A DNA stretch of 64,000 nucleotides, from contig JAJQXZ010000031.1 of the NCBI GenBank assembly GCA_021613375.1, forward strand, positions 1 through 64,000. The letters are read 5' to 3'. This DNA comes from Megaleporinus macrocephalus (lineage: Eukaryota; Chordata; Actinopteri; Characiformes; Anostomidae). Shown in pieces: positions 46,392-57,400 of the stretch. Each line of letters opens with the position of its first letter. The stretch's first letter is position 1. The notes below the pieces were generated by a model. That model worked only from the letters and a program-made list of their open reading frames with translations. It had not been told where the DNA came from and made no database searches. The position numbers and the translations under genes were made by a program.

Positions 46392-49300
46392 TCAGAGGAA
46401 GAGGATGGAGGAGATCAGAGGAACCAGCATGAAGAGGAGACTCAGTTTAACCCCCTCAGTACCGCTACACAGATCAGCCCAACAGCATGTGATCGACTGA
46501 AAAAACGAAACCCTTGATAAAGTACACCCTGCCTGGGTTGAGCATCCTTTTGTTGTGGCGTTCTGTCCCGAAGTGTAAATAACTGAGAGACATAGAGAGA
46601 AAGAGAGACAGAGAGTGAGAGGGAGAGAGAGAGACAAAGAGTGAGAGGGAGAGAGAGAGACAGAGAGACACAGAGAGAGAGAGAAGAGGCTGGTAAGTCA
46701 GGTACAAGGGTGAAAACTATTCACAGATATTCACTGAAAGACTGAATTAAATGGATTCTTAATCGATTGTGGAGGAGGGTGTGTGTAGTTTAGTCAGTAG
46801 AGTGAGTGAATGAGTGAGTGAGTGAGTTAGTGAATGAGTGAGTGACTTAGTGAGTAAGTGAATGAGTTAGTCAGTGAGTGAGTTAATGGATGGGTGAGTG
46901 AGTGAGTTAGTGAGTCAGTGAATGAGTTAGTGAGTGAGTCAGTGAATGAGTTTGTGAATGAGTGAGTGAAAATCATTGAGCAAGTCATTGAGTTATGAAA
47001 AATAACAGCTCTCAACCTTCAGTTGTTAACACGGCGGTGAAGTGTACTATACATGTATATGTACTGCTGCCCCCGTCAGGTGAAATAAAATATTGCAAAG
47101 TACCGGCAGGCCACCAGTATTATTAGTGATGCCGTGGGCCAATCTGTCTGGGAGCCGCATTTTTGCCTGAGGGCCGGACTTTGGACACCCCTGTTTTAGA
47201 GGATTAAACCGGCAACCTTCCAGTCACAAGATGGGATCCCTAATGAGTCCCACAAGTGAATACTGTTCCACTCAGCACTGATGCTTTCAAACAGTAAAAC
47301 AAGGCTAGTTTATTATTAACATGAGAGCAAATGATCTCTATAGGCTTTATCTGGACTCTGACCAACAAGACTATCAGAAAACAAGACATTGTATGTTGGG
47401 CTTGGCCATTTCTGTGCGTGCGAGTGAAAAACCATGTGATGATGCGTAATTTTGTGTCATATATACACTGTAAAAAAATAAGGTGGTGTTTAAATTTCAA
47501 AAAGTCTGTATTTGTGCTGCCTATAATGCTTCATTCATTTTAAATACTTTTAAAACTTATTTGAAGGTGAAATATGTTTCTGGACATGAAAGAAAGATTC
47601 TTGTTCGGCTAACTTACTTATCAAAATTAATTTAAAACAAATTTTGAAGTTATTTGAACTTATAAATAATATATTTCTGGACATGAAAGAAAGATTCTTG
47701 TTCGGCTAACTTATCAAAATTCATTTAAAACAAATTTTGAAATTATTTGAACTTATATATAATATATTTCTGGACATGAAAGAAAGATTCTTGTTCGGCT
47801 AACTTACTTATCAAAATTAATTTAAAACAAATTTTGAAGTTATTTGAACTTATAAATAATATATTTCTGGACATGAAAGAAAGATTCTTGTTCGGCTAAC
47901 TTATCAAAATTCATTTAAAACAAATTTTGAAATTATTTGAACTTATATATAATATATTTCTGGACATGAAAGAAAGATTCTTGTTCGGCTAACTTACTTA
48001 TCAAAATTCATTTAAAACAAAATTTGAAATTATTTGAACTTATAAATAATATGTTTCGGTGCATGAAAGAAAGATTCTTGTTTGGCTAACTTATCAAAAT
48101 TCATTTAAAACAAATTTTGAAATTATTTGAACTTATATATAATATATTTCTGGACATGAAAGAAAGATTCTTGTTCGGCTAACTTACTTATCAAAATTCA
48201 TTTAAAACAAATTTTGAAATTATTTGAACTTATAAATAATATGTTTCTGGACATGAAAGCAAGATTCTTGTTCGGCTAACTTATCAAAATTCATTTAAAA
48301 CAAATTTTGAAGTTATTTGAACTTATAAATAATATATTTCTGGACATGAAAGGAAGATTTTCTTACACATCCAAGTTCGATTGACTAAAAATATAAAGGC
48401 TGCCCAAATACTAACTTGTGGTTTTACGAACTAGTACATTGTAAACAAGGGAGCTATTTAACTTAAATATGTTTTCTTGGGGATTTATAGTTATTGAACG
48501 TCAAATATTAAATTTCAAATAAAGTTCAAATAAAGTGAACCAAGTTCAAATAACTAAAAGTTTTAAAATTGTTTTTTATTATATTGTATGTGGTTTTTAG
48601 GCCTTTTACTTCTATAAATATGGGTGGTGTTTTATATGTGAGTAGTATGTCTGTCCTGTGTCAGTAATGTTTCCTGTAGAAGCTTTAATTAACAGTAAAG
48701 CTGTTGCTAGTTTGAAGATTTTGTCTGTATCTTAAAGAGTTTAAAACTAATCACACTTTAAATAAAGAAGCTGTTTAAATGACAAAAGTCAGCATCAGTG
48801 CTGCTTTACTAATCTGAGTTAAGTAAGTTTTAAATAGTAAATTAACAGTAAAAGATTTTTTTGGTTAAAACCCACATATATTTTTACAGAACATATAATC
48901 TTATTTACTGTGATAGTAACATGTACTGACTCATTCCAGTGAATTACGAATAAACAGATATGTGGAAACGTGAGCACTTAAACTAAATTTAGAGATGATC
49001 TGACCTCCACATAAACCCTTCAGCACATCATGCCTTAATACTGAAACTGTTTTTAAACCTGATCTCATCAAGAACTTCTCATCAGCTCCAGCTGTTTCAT
49101 TTGATTTCCTACAAATATAGACTTTAACTTTACTGCTCGCAACTTTTAACTTCACTGCTCGCGACTCCAAACAGCTCAGCGTAGAGTTTTAGATGAAGTT
49201 GAACTTAGGTTTCTTACCAAAGGTAGTTCGGCAGCGATCTTCAGAAGGAGAACAGGTCACAATTTTAGAATCATTACATGTCGGTCCCGGACACTCGTAA

Positions 49301-50102
49301 CACTTCAGAGCAACAGAAGCCTGGAACACTTCACAAATACACAAATAAACCAGTGAAACAGGAAACTAAACAAACACAATGGAACAGTAGAACAGCTTCT
49401 ACTGGACTTTACATTCACATTTGATCACAAAGAAGGAGTGAATAAACAAAAACAACTAAAAACTACACAAAAACTTCATTTGTTTATTGAGCTTCTCCTT
49501 GTGGAAACAACCCAGTATTATTTACAGTTCTCATCTAATACCTGCTTTGACTGCTCAGTACTTCATTAAGCTAAATCAAGATTGCTGCTGAAGGAACTGA
49601 ATACATTCATACAATGTCTGGGGCGTCCAGGAGAAATCTGGAACCTAACTTTGTTCTTCAAACTGGAGCTCAAGATATAATTGTGTAAAATCAAGAATCA
49701 GATGAACTCCTGCCCATTTGGCCAAATTGGCCCCTCACGGATAAGATTGGACTTTGAAGCATCGAGCATTCTCAGGGTTAACCCACCCCTTTGGAGCAGA
49801 TGCCCAGGAGCCATAATATCATGGCCTTAGCATGGATTATAAGGCCAGCAAGATACTTTAAACCAAAGCCAACAAGTCTCACCCACCTTAGTACTGATTT
49901 TTAAAAATTTGCCTTAATATTACATTCCCATTAACACTGCACAACCACACCAGGCAGGAGCTTCTAGCTTCTAAAAGACAAATCTCTGCATTTCAAACAT
50001 CAGCTGTAAAATCTCCTGAATAGCAATTGAATTGCAGTTCTCTGTACCAGTACCTTCAGAAAAGAGCACGTAGACCAGTACCAGCGTGACCAGCGTCTTC
50101 AT
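46392..50102 (-). CDS. Ly6/uPAR-like gene D, complete (116 aa)
   Basis: Exons (minus strand): 50054-50102 (49 bp), 49218-49328 (111 bp) and 46392-46582 (191 bp). The signal peptide starts MKTLVTLVLVYVLFSE. Exon 2 equals gene C until the last 13 bases, where it ends DRCRTTF instead of DRCQTSI. Exon 3 gives VIYTSGQNATT (potential N-glycosylation), KGCSTQAGC, SFFQSITCCWADLC, then SGTEG and the shared tail. Ten LU cysteines are present, but the residue after the last one is Ser rather than the Asn typical of this family. The product is inferred to be a membrane-tethered three-finger protein of unknown ligand. Intron 2 is enlarged to 2.6 kb by a GTGA array, a hAT end and a 93/97-bp tandem repeat. 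The promoter has the CACCC-like box and a short CATATATG instead of a long TA run. Confidence 0.88.
46800..46985. repeat. Degenerate GTGA/GTTA array in gene D intron 2
   Basis: GAGTGAGTGAGTTAGTGAAT-type units, 4-bp based with a loose 24-32-bp superperiod. Confidence 0.85.
47085..47193 (-). mobile_element. End fragment of a hAT-like element
   Basis: Inverted, it reads CAGGGGTGTCCAAAGTCCGG followed by CCCTCAGGCAAAAATGCGGC, which is like the terminus of fish hAT elements that start CAGGGGTGTC. Only one end is seen. Confidence 0.45.
47571..48360. repeat. Tandem repeat of alternating 97- and 93-bp units (190-bp dimer)
   Basis: About eight units start with ATATTTCTGGACATGAAAGA. Odd units have AACTTACTTATCAAAATTAA and even units lack the four bases TTAC. 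The strict alternation makes a 190-bp higher-order unit. It lies in gene D intron 2 and is absent from the same intron of gene C, which keeps only single related sequences (37640-37690). Confidence 0.93.
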
Positions 50103-50129
50103 TGTTGAAGGCTGAAAGAGTTAACAGCA

Positions 50130-50174
50130 GGATGAAAGCGGGCTAATACATATATGGTGTAGGAAGGTGTGGCT
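50130..50174 (-). promoter_or_regulatory. Gene D promoter: CACCC-like box plus TATA-like motif
   Basis: AGCCACACCTTCCTACACCA (box 50162-50174), then TATATGTATTAG about 45 bases before the ATG. It is the most compact version in the cluster. Confidence 0.55.
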
Positions 50175-51300
50175 GTAAGGAGACCGATGTGAAAGTCTCC
50201 AGGGCTACAACACACCTGCACACTTGACTGTAGTTTTCAGTTCAGGATTTTCAAAGACTTTAAGAAAAGAACAATTGTTGCATTAACACTTATAGCACAC
50301 GCTCTTATCCAGAGCTACCGATAAGTGCTTTTGTACATTGACAAGGTCATCAATTTCAATAACTTTGTCCTTGTCCACATGTTTACAGAGCTGTTACAGA
50401 AGCAGGTGAATGTAACGCTAAATGAGTTTTTCCCAAAGACTTATTATACATATAGAATTATGATATAAGAAGTGCTTGACCAAAGGATTGAACCTAAGTC
50501 TGCCACAAGGAGGTGAACAGTGTTACCCATATTAACATATAACACATATTAATTTTATTCTTAACTGAAAGTCTTTTTGTTCTCTGTCAGTGGTGCGACC
50601 AGGAAGTTGTCATTGGTTGGACAGTTTATGATGTACATTCAACATTAACAGGGCTCAACTCCCGCCCATACAATGGAGGAACAATTAATTATGCTTTGTA
50701 ACTCACTCAGTCGTATTCAGCAGGCTACAGATTCTCTGCAAAGGTGGAGCTAGCACTCACATGTGCATTGCTGAAAGAGAGGAAACTGTCATAAACCCAC
50801 ACCATCAAGAACTCACAAATGCACAGATATTTGGACATACATGGTTTGGTTATGATGTCAATTGCCAGAAACTATACTAAACCCAATGGCTGAATTTGAT
50901 AACTAGCTTCAAGGTGACCAGCGAAAGATACTGAAGACGTGGAATAGATTTAGTGAAGTATTTGACCTGAATATCATGTGATTGTCGTCGCATTCATTCA
51001 GTGAGCGAGTCGGCTTAATAGATTTAGACTTGATTTTAAAAAGTTTTCCAAGCGCATGACAGAGCCCTTCAAGTCTCTAATTCAACTGCCCAAAAGTGTG
51101 ATATTTGTTACATAGTCAATGATTCTTGGCTGCCAAAGCAAATCTCCATCTCTACAGTTTTACACTAGTATTTAAAACGTTCAATAATCAAAGCCGACTA
51201 ACATCTGCCTTGTTTAACCAGCTGTAGCTTAATGTCTTTCACATACATGCTAACGCTTTGTACATTTACTTCTCTTTCAAGTTAAACATTTACATTTCTT
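50175..51300. other. Intergenic DNA, nothing recognised
   Basis: No exon-like, RNA-gene or transposon structure that I can name. Short plain AT-rich sequence. Confidence 0.45.
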
Positions 51301-51309
51301 TTACATCTC

Positions 51310-51960
51310 CGTGACATGAGTCTGGAGCAAGGGCGTGGGCTTGGTCTTAACACTGGTAGGGACACATTAACCCCATAACCGCCCACATCCGACAACCCAA
51401 TCCTTCCTAGGATTTCGGGACGGGAATTCAGAACTTAATGAACTTGAGTGACGTCCTGTTCTTAATCCATAAGGTTTAATATGATGGCGGCCCAACCTTT
51501 GCAGCTATAACAGCTTCAGCTCTTCTGGGAAGGCTCTCCACACGGTTTAGGAGTGTGTTTATGGGAATGTTTGATCGTTCTTCCAGAAGCACATTTGAGA
51601 GTCAGACACTGATGTTGGACGAGAAGTTCATCCCAAAGTTGAGGTCTGGATTCTGTACAGGCCAGTCAAGTTTTTCCCCACCAAACTCTGCTGCTCTGCA
51701 AAATAGCTCAAGCTCAGCCAGGTTGGATGGCAAGCATGAACAGCAATTTATATGCCTTGCCACAGATTCTCAATTGGATTTAGGTCTGGACTTTGACTGG
51801 GCCGACACATGAATATGCTACTATATTCCAATGTAGCTCTGGCTGTATGTTTAGGGTTACTGTCTTACTGGAAGGTGAATCTCCTTCCCAATCTCAAGTC
51901 TTTGGCAGCCTCCAACATGTTTTCTTCCAGGATTATATATCTGTATATCTGTAGTAGTGT
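51310..51960. mobile_element. Mixed DNA-transposon debris
   Basis: 51325-51370 (GCAAGGGCGTGGGCTTGGTC, GGTAGGGACACA) resembles the end of the element seen inverted at 61740-61810. 51480-51690 (CTTCCAGAAGCACATTTGAG, CAGACACTGATGTTGGACGA, TGTACAGGCCAGTCAAGTTT) and 51730-51940 (TTACTGTCTTACTGGAAGGT) are blocks of common fish Tc1-like or similar elements. All are broken. Confidence 0.5.
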
Positions 51961-52554
51961 GGACAAGGCCTACGTTTTAAAGGCCTTTTAAAATCTATTT
52001 ATTTTAAGTCAGCACTGCTGGAGTGTGATGTCATATTCTAGTTTGTCCTTATAGTTAAATACAGTTCTAAAAACTGAAAATTATTATTGCAGATGCAGTG
52101 AGCCTTAGGTTTCCTGGCACCCCAGAACCAATTGGGAGTGACATTAAACCAAAAACTACCCAAGCTGTATAGACTTATGATCAGCACTACCACTGGTAAA
52201 TTTTTGTGGTTCTGTTTGTTTCTTGTGCTTGTACTTTTTTTTGTCATGTACTTAAATATCCAACAGCACAGCTAAATAAAATGTATTATTTTTATCTTTA
52301 AATATAGACTGTTTAAATAATAATAAATTCTTTTTTTAATCAACGGCCAAATTTAACATCTAAAAGCTAAACTAAACTTTTTAACCATGATGTAAATGAG
52401 ACAAACAGTTGTTTTTCTTCGTTTATGAAGTAAATATAGAACTACGAGCTCATCCGGCGCCGCCATGTTTGATTTACTCTGTACTGCCCTCTCCTGGAAG
52501 TGTTGCTCAACAACCATGTCAACGGAGCTGACGCAGACAAGCTATATCGCTTAA
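51961..52554. other. Intergenic DNA, nothing recognised
   Basis: AT-rich, no gene seen. Confidence 0.45.
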
Positions 52555-52830
52555 AACGCATGCAGACATTTCCACACGTATATAAACAGTGATTCTCAAT
52601 TTGGTCCACTAGGTGGTGCTGATCTTCCACTCCACAAAGTTCACTGACTTTAAATATCTCTCTACCTATTAAGTGATGTAAGCAGCTGCTTAGAGGACCA
52701 GTGGCCACCAGGGGGCCCTCCTAACATCTTGAGAGATAAGATAAGATAATCTTTTATTGGTCCACCAGTGGAGTAATAAACATATAGATCTTCTGGGCTA
52801 TTACTACAACATAATGTTGTCTAAGACCCT
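52555..52830. other. Copy of the 3' flank shared by genes B, C and D
   Basis: GTGATTCTCAATTTGGTCCA through GAGTAATAAACATA matches 23168-23360, 34780-34970 and 45600-45790. Gene E therefore belongs to the same duplicated unit, with the 11-bp array at 52832-53440 inserted or expanded between this and the gene. Confidence 0.7.
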
Positions 52831-52831
52831 C

Positions 52832-53440
52832 TCAATGAGAGATCAAAGAGAGATCAGTGAGAGATCAGTGAGAGATCAATAAGATATCAATGAGAGATCA
52901 ATGAGAGATCAATGAGAGATCATTGAGAGAGAAATGAGAGATCAGTGACAGATCAATGAGAGATAAATGAGAGATCAGAGAGAGATTAGTGAGAGATCAG
53001 TGAGAGATCAGTGAGAGATCAATGCGAGATCAATGAGAAATCAGTGAGAGATCAGTGAGAGATCAATAAGATATCAATGAGAGATCAATGAGAGATCAAT
53101 GAGAGATCAATGAGAGATCATTGAGAGAGAAATGAGAGATCAGTGACAGATCAATGAGAGATAAATGAGAGATCAGAGAGAGATTAGTGAGAGATCAGTG
53201 AGAGATCAGTGAGAGATCAATGAGAGATCAATGAGAAATCAGTGAGAGATCAGTGAGAGATCAATGAGAGATCAGTGAGAGATCAATGAGAGATCAATGA
53301 GAGATCAGTGAGAGATCAATGAGAGATCAGTGAGAGATCAATGGGAGATCAATGAGAGATCAATGAGTAATCAGTGAAAGATCAATAAGAGATCAATGAG
53401 AGATCAATGAGAGATTAGTAAGAGATCAATGAGAGATCAA
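52832..53440. repeat. 11-bp minisatellite with a higher-order period near 190 bp
   Basis: About 55 units of GAGAGATCAAT / GAGAGATCAGT. A distinctive run of variants (AAGATATCAAT, GAGAGATCATT, GAGAGAGAAAT, GACAGATCAAT, GAGAGATAAAT, GAGAGATTAGT) appears twice in the same order, about 190 bases apart. A block of about 17 units was thus duplicated as a whole. Confidence 0.93.
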
Positions 53441-54018
53441 CACCATAACAGCTCATTCACACTTAGATATAAAAGGCTTATTGATGTTATTGTTGATGTA
53501 ATTGTGTCCAGGGAGGGTGGGCTTTGCAGTTAACTGGTAGCTCATGCATTTACACTCCCCCTCCATACCCCAATACCAAATTCCAATATCTAGACTGTCG
53601 GCCTTGCCAGCTTCAGGTGAGCCAATAAACATGCTTGTTTAAAAATCGGCTGTTTTAGCCAAATTCTACATGCATGTACTTAATGTTAGTTCTTCTTGTC
53701 TGTTGGGGTCAGTAAATATACCCACTTCCAGCACCTGACTCTCATGTCTGGTTTAAGCCACACCCACTTTTGGATTGCAAAGAGTCAGAGACTTTCTAAT
53801 TGGCCTTTGGAACTTAAATGTATTATGACTTTGTGCTAGCTGATAACAAGTAGCTCACCGCACCCTAGACCACCGACTCAGGAGGACCAGAGATCAGTTC
53901 TCTGGACCACTCCTGAATTTAAAAACAGTGTTCACACTGGACCAAATGTAACGTTTTTATTCCTTAGGTTCAGAATAAAGAAGCAAGCTCAGTTACACTC
54001 CTCTCAGTCTCCACACTG

Positions 54019-54024
54019 TTTATT
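54019..54024 (-). promoter_or_regulatory. Poly(A) signal of gene E
   Basis: AATCAATAAACAGTG on the minus strand, about 150 bases after the stop. Confidence 0.7.
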
Positions 54025-54172
54025 GATTATTGGTTACAGGAAATGCTCTTACAGTAATTATCATAACACACACACACGTAAGCAGACAGTGCAGCTCAGC
54101 TAGAACTGTGGAGACATTACAGAACTGTTTACTAACAGGTAGAACATCTCTGTTACTCCAGAGAGAGATCAA

Positions 54173-55479
54173 TCAGAGGAAGAGGATGGAGGAGATCAGA
54201 GGAACCAGCATGAAGAGGAGACTCAGTTTAACCCCCTCAGCGCTGTTACACAGATCAGTCTGACAGCAGGTCATCAATCCATTTTTTTGTGCTACATCAC
54301 ATATTTCCATGGTTAAACATCCTTTCACTTTGCCTTTCAGGCTTTGGAATTCAGCTGAGAGAGAGAGAGAGAGAGAGAAAGAGATTAGGTTATTACATTT
54401 CTAAGGCAAGTAACATTCTCAATATTTAAAATATATGTGAGATGGTGTAAAGTCTTCACTCCTGCAGCCCGTTTAATGAAGTAGGAAAGCATAATATCCA
54501 GAGTGACCGCCGTGTGCAGCACAGACAGCAGCTAGCTGGACTGGGAGACTCAATAAGGTCCTGGTAGGTGATCACAGGTATCTGGAGTCATGCTGACTGC
54601 AGTGCATCCCACAGCTGCTGGAGGAAACGTGGAGGAGGATCCATAGAGCCAACACCACCATTTAGGGGTGATCTCACAGATGCTCAATTGGGTTCTTCAA
54701 GTCTTAAGACCTCTTTAAGACCTTAACGCGGACATGTTTGCGCTGCCAGCGTCCAAAGTAGGAGGTGGTCATTATAATATGACTCGACCGTGTGTGTATG
54801 TATGTATGCTAGTGATTTAATTGTGATTTCCCATAAATGTTAATTTCAGGTTTCCTGTTCATAACCTTTCAAACAAACTGGCCACAGCAAACAAGCAGCT
54901 GTGAGTCTGTGAGTAATGTACTGTAGAGTCTTAGAAGAGGTTCAGCTTTATTTCTTACCGGTTGCGGATTGGCAGGTATCGTGAGAAGGAGTACAAGTCA
55001 CAGTTGTAGCCTCGCATACCGGCCCCAAGCACACGTAACACTTCAGAGCAGCAGAAGTCTGGAAAGCTATAAAGAAACAAAGCAATGAAAGAAGAATCCA
55101 GACAAACAAAACAAACAGCAGAACATGTTCAGAAGAAAACTGTGAGGTTAATGATGTTTTGTAGTGTTTAGTACCGATAATCATTTTCATTTGCCTACAT
55201 ATTAAATTCCCACCAACACTCTGCACACCATCCCACCTGCACAGCGTTCTTACTCCTAGAAGATCTCTTAGATCACTGTACTACAAATCATTAGCTGTAA
55301 AGTGTCTCTAATAATCTTTCAACTGTATTTTAGCAATGAATAAATAACTGATTATGAAACAGTAGCAATAGGTAATAATCAGAAACTGCAGTTAATTTAT
55401 TATGAATGTAAAACCACAACATCTGAGTACCTTCTGAGAAAAGCATGTAGACGAGCCCCAGCATGACCAGCGTCTGCAT
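54173..55479 (-). CDS. Ly6/uPAR-like gene E, complete (112 aa)
   Basis: Exons (minus strand): 55431-55479 (49 bp), 54959-55066 (108 bp) and 54173-54354 (182 bp). The signal peptide starts MQTLVMLGLVYMLFSE; the second codon differs from the other genes. Exon 2 encodes AFQTSAALKCYVC, GPVC, TVTC and HDTC. Its acceptor TTTATAG/CTTTCCAG shows plainly that the upstream AG is used. Exon 3 starts EFQSLKGKVKGC, then MEIC, LMTCC, QTDLCN and the common hydrophobic tail. Ten LU cysteines and a GPI-type end suggest a tethered three-finger protein; ligand unknown. It is the most compact gene of the cluster (1.3 kb). Intron 2 contains transposon debris. Closest in exon 3 to gene B. Confidence 0.9.
54440..54790 (-). 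mobile_element. Transposon fragment in gene E intron 2
   Basis: It contains GCATCCCACAGCTGCTGGAG and CAGATGCTCAATTGGGTTCT, blocks of a common fish DNA element. It ends, inverted, with CACCTCCTACTTTGGACGCT, like the left end of the element in gene A intron 2. Confidence 0.5.
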
Positions 55480-55529
55480 AGTTGGTGGGTTTGAGAAGTT
55501 GAGGAGAAATGAGGGTGGATCTACGTACA

Positions 55530-55530
55530 G

Positions 55531-55570
<40 letters not shown>

Positions 55571-55587
55571 TTTAAGAAGGTGTGGCT
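55530..55587 (-). promoter_or_regulatory. Gene E promoter: CACCC-like box plus TA run
   Basis: AGCCACACCTTCTTAAACCA (box 55575-55587) followed by about 18 TA steps, then 50 bases to the ATG. Confidence 0.6.
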
Positions 55588-55589
55588 GT

Positions 55590-56042
55590 GAAGAGACTGT
55601 TCCTGTTAGAGAGTCTCCAGTGCTTAAACACCCCCAGTACACCTGACTGTGGTTTTAAAGTCATGACTTCATAAAGAACCTGTTACATTAACATCTGCAA
55701 CACAGTCTCGTATCCAGAGCGACTGCTAAGTCCTTAAATGGGTCATTAATATTTGTGAGTCACTATTTTAGCAGCCTAGCACAGCGTGTTGGAGTTGAAA
55801 TGAAATAATTATTAATAAGTTATTGTGTATAAGTACAGATTATCATTTCATTTTAATTACTGCTGGACGGTTAAAAGAACACTAACTTTGACAGTGTCTA
55901 AATATTTATGGAGCTAACTGCAGTTACAGTATAATCAGTGTTACAGATGCAGATGAACACAGTGTTAGAGGAGTCTTTATCAAAGAGCTTTATCAGTATA
56001 ACATGTTCAGTACTTATGGAGACGCCGCTGCTGAGTTCCTTC
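55590..56042. other. Intergenic DNA, nothing recognised
   Basis: 5' flank of gene E; it shows the phrase ATTAACATCTGCAACACAGTCTCGTATCCAGAGCGAC, partly similar to the 5' flanks of B, C and D. No gene. Confidence 0.45.
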
Positions 56043-56045
56043 TTA

Positions 56046-57151
56046 GGGCGTGTTCACATCTGTAGTTGGTTTCGCTGGTTTGGATCAGTTAATGAGTTTG
56101 TTTACTTGTAGCGTTTCTCCCTCAGTTTGATTAATTTTCAGACAGGCAAAAACCTAAACGCACCACAATGCGCCCCAACAAATTACGTTAGCATATAGTC
56201 TCTTCTGATTGGTCAAAGCTGTCTGGCGCGGGAGCAAGAAAGTAAACACAGGAGGTGTGTCTGAAATCACGTACTTGATCAGTACGTACTTAGTTGGAGC
56301 TAGTGTGCTCTGTCTGTCCGTTAAAGCAGTGCACTCTTTCAGTGTGTGAGTGTTTAGTATCCACACAACCTCGGACGCACTACGTCCGCCATCTTACCAA
56401 CGTCCTGTGACGCAAGACATCAGACCATCACCGCTATTCATTTAAAACTGATGACTTTAGATCCTGTTTGTGACACAGTTCGGCGTGTTTGTGTGAATAT
56501 GTACTCACACTGTGTCAAGCTGTAGCTCAGAGCGGAGTTTAATCATTGTTTACCTCAGAAGCAGCGCTAACTTCTGTAGCAGCAGTTCACTAGCCGTAGC
56601 TACGTACACACAGCCGACGACCGCTTTTCACAGTTTTTTCCTCTTCTTTGAATTCCTCCGCGGCTCTGATGGAATCATGGGATAGCGCAGTGTGCTGGGG
56701 CTGCATACATTCCTTGTACAGTAGCAGAGACAGCATTTGTTCATAGCTGTAATAATAATCTGGGTAATATACTGAACTAAGGTACACCTGCAGAACACCC
56801 AGCTCACTCCAAATATCAAGTAGACAACGTCCCTCACTGCTAGTCCAAGAGAGACCTCGCTTCACTGTCCTCGCCATGTTAGCTGCTCCAGTTCTCCAGT
56901 TCTCTGTTTACGCAACCTGCTGCATCCCATAATGCAAAGCACACCTGGCTACAGAAGCCTTTTAGCTCAAACTTGTGGAGAACTAATATTTGGGTCGGAT
57001 CAAAGTCGGATCATGTTCTCACCACAAATGGACCGCTCCAGAGTTTGTTTGGAACTGGACTGAGACCACCTCCTCTGGAGGGTGTCGGTGTGGTTGGTTT
57101 GGTCTGCACCCGAGTGCGATTATTGTATTCAGTGCTGCTGTGAAAACGCCC
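56046..57151 (-). mobile_element. PIF/Harbinger-type element with 3-bp target duplication
   Basis: The left end GGGCGTGTTCACA and the right end (inverted) GGGCGTTTTCACA are bounded by TTA on each side (56043-56045, 57152-57154), which fits the 3-bp target of PIF/Harbinger. The sub-terminal parts also pair roughly (GGTTTCGCTGGTTTGG / TGGTTTGGTCTGCACC). Inside is a short gene start with a SANT/Myb-like look (56590-56877). The DDE transposase is missing. A second small element end (GTGTGTCTGAAATC) is nested at about 56250-56390. Confidence 0.7.
56590..56877 (-). pseudogene. Remnant of a Myb/SANT-like DNA-binding protein of the Harbinger element
   Basis: The frame opens MARTVKRGLSWTSSEGRCLL and continues DIWSELGVLQV. 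The W-T-x-x-E...LL-x-I-W spacing is that of the first helix in Myb/SANT-like (trihelix) domains. PIF/Harbinger elements usually carry such a protein next to the transposase. Identity to the family is lost after about 31 residues, probably by frameshift or deletion, and the frame ends after 95 codons. Confidence 0.5.
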
Positions 57152-57274
57152 TTATAGTTCATCTAATGGTGTGTTTGCTGTGTTTTGATTTTAAAATAGT
57201 TAAAATAGACCTCTCTCTCTCTCTGAATTCCTTTTTGTCGCAGGTTTTAATTGTAGAAATGGTTTCAGTGAATG

Positions 57275-57276
<2 letters not shown>

Positions 57277-57324
<48 letters not shown>

Positions 57325-57400
57325 ATAGTGTGTGTGTATATATATATATATATACACACTATATACTATATACTATATACTACACTATATATATATAGAC
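57277..57400. repeat. (CA)n then (TA)n microsatellite
   Basis: 22 CA steps, a short GTGTGTG, a TA run and TATACTATA repeats. Confidence 0.9.

Larger units (their letters stand above)
38932..46640. repeat. Segmental duplication, copy 2 (gene D unit)
   Basis: Direct repeat of 28000-35800 at an offset of about 10.8-10.9 kb. The offset falls along the copy (10932 near the start, about 10824 near 45468), which reflects small indels such as TA-run lengths and the missing 58-bp unit. The orientation is the same, so this is a tandem duplication. Confidence 0.9.
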
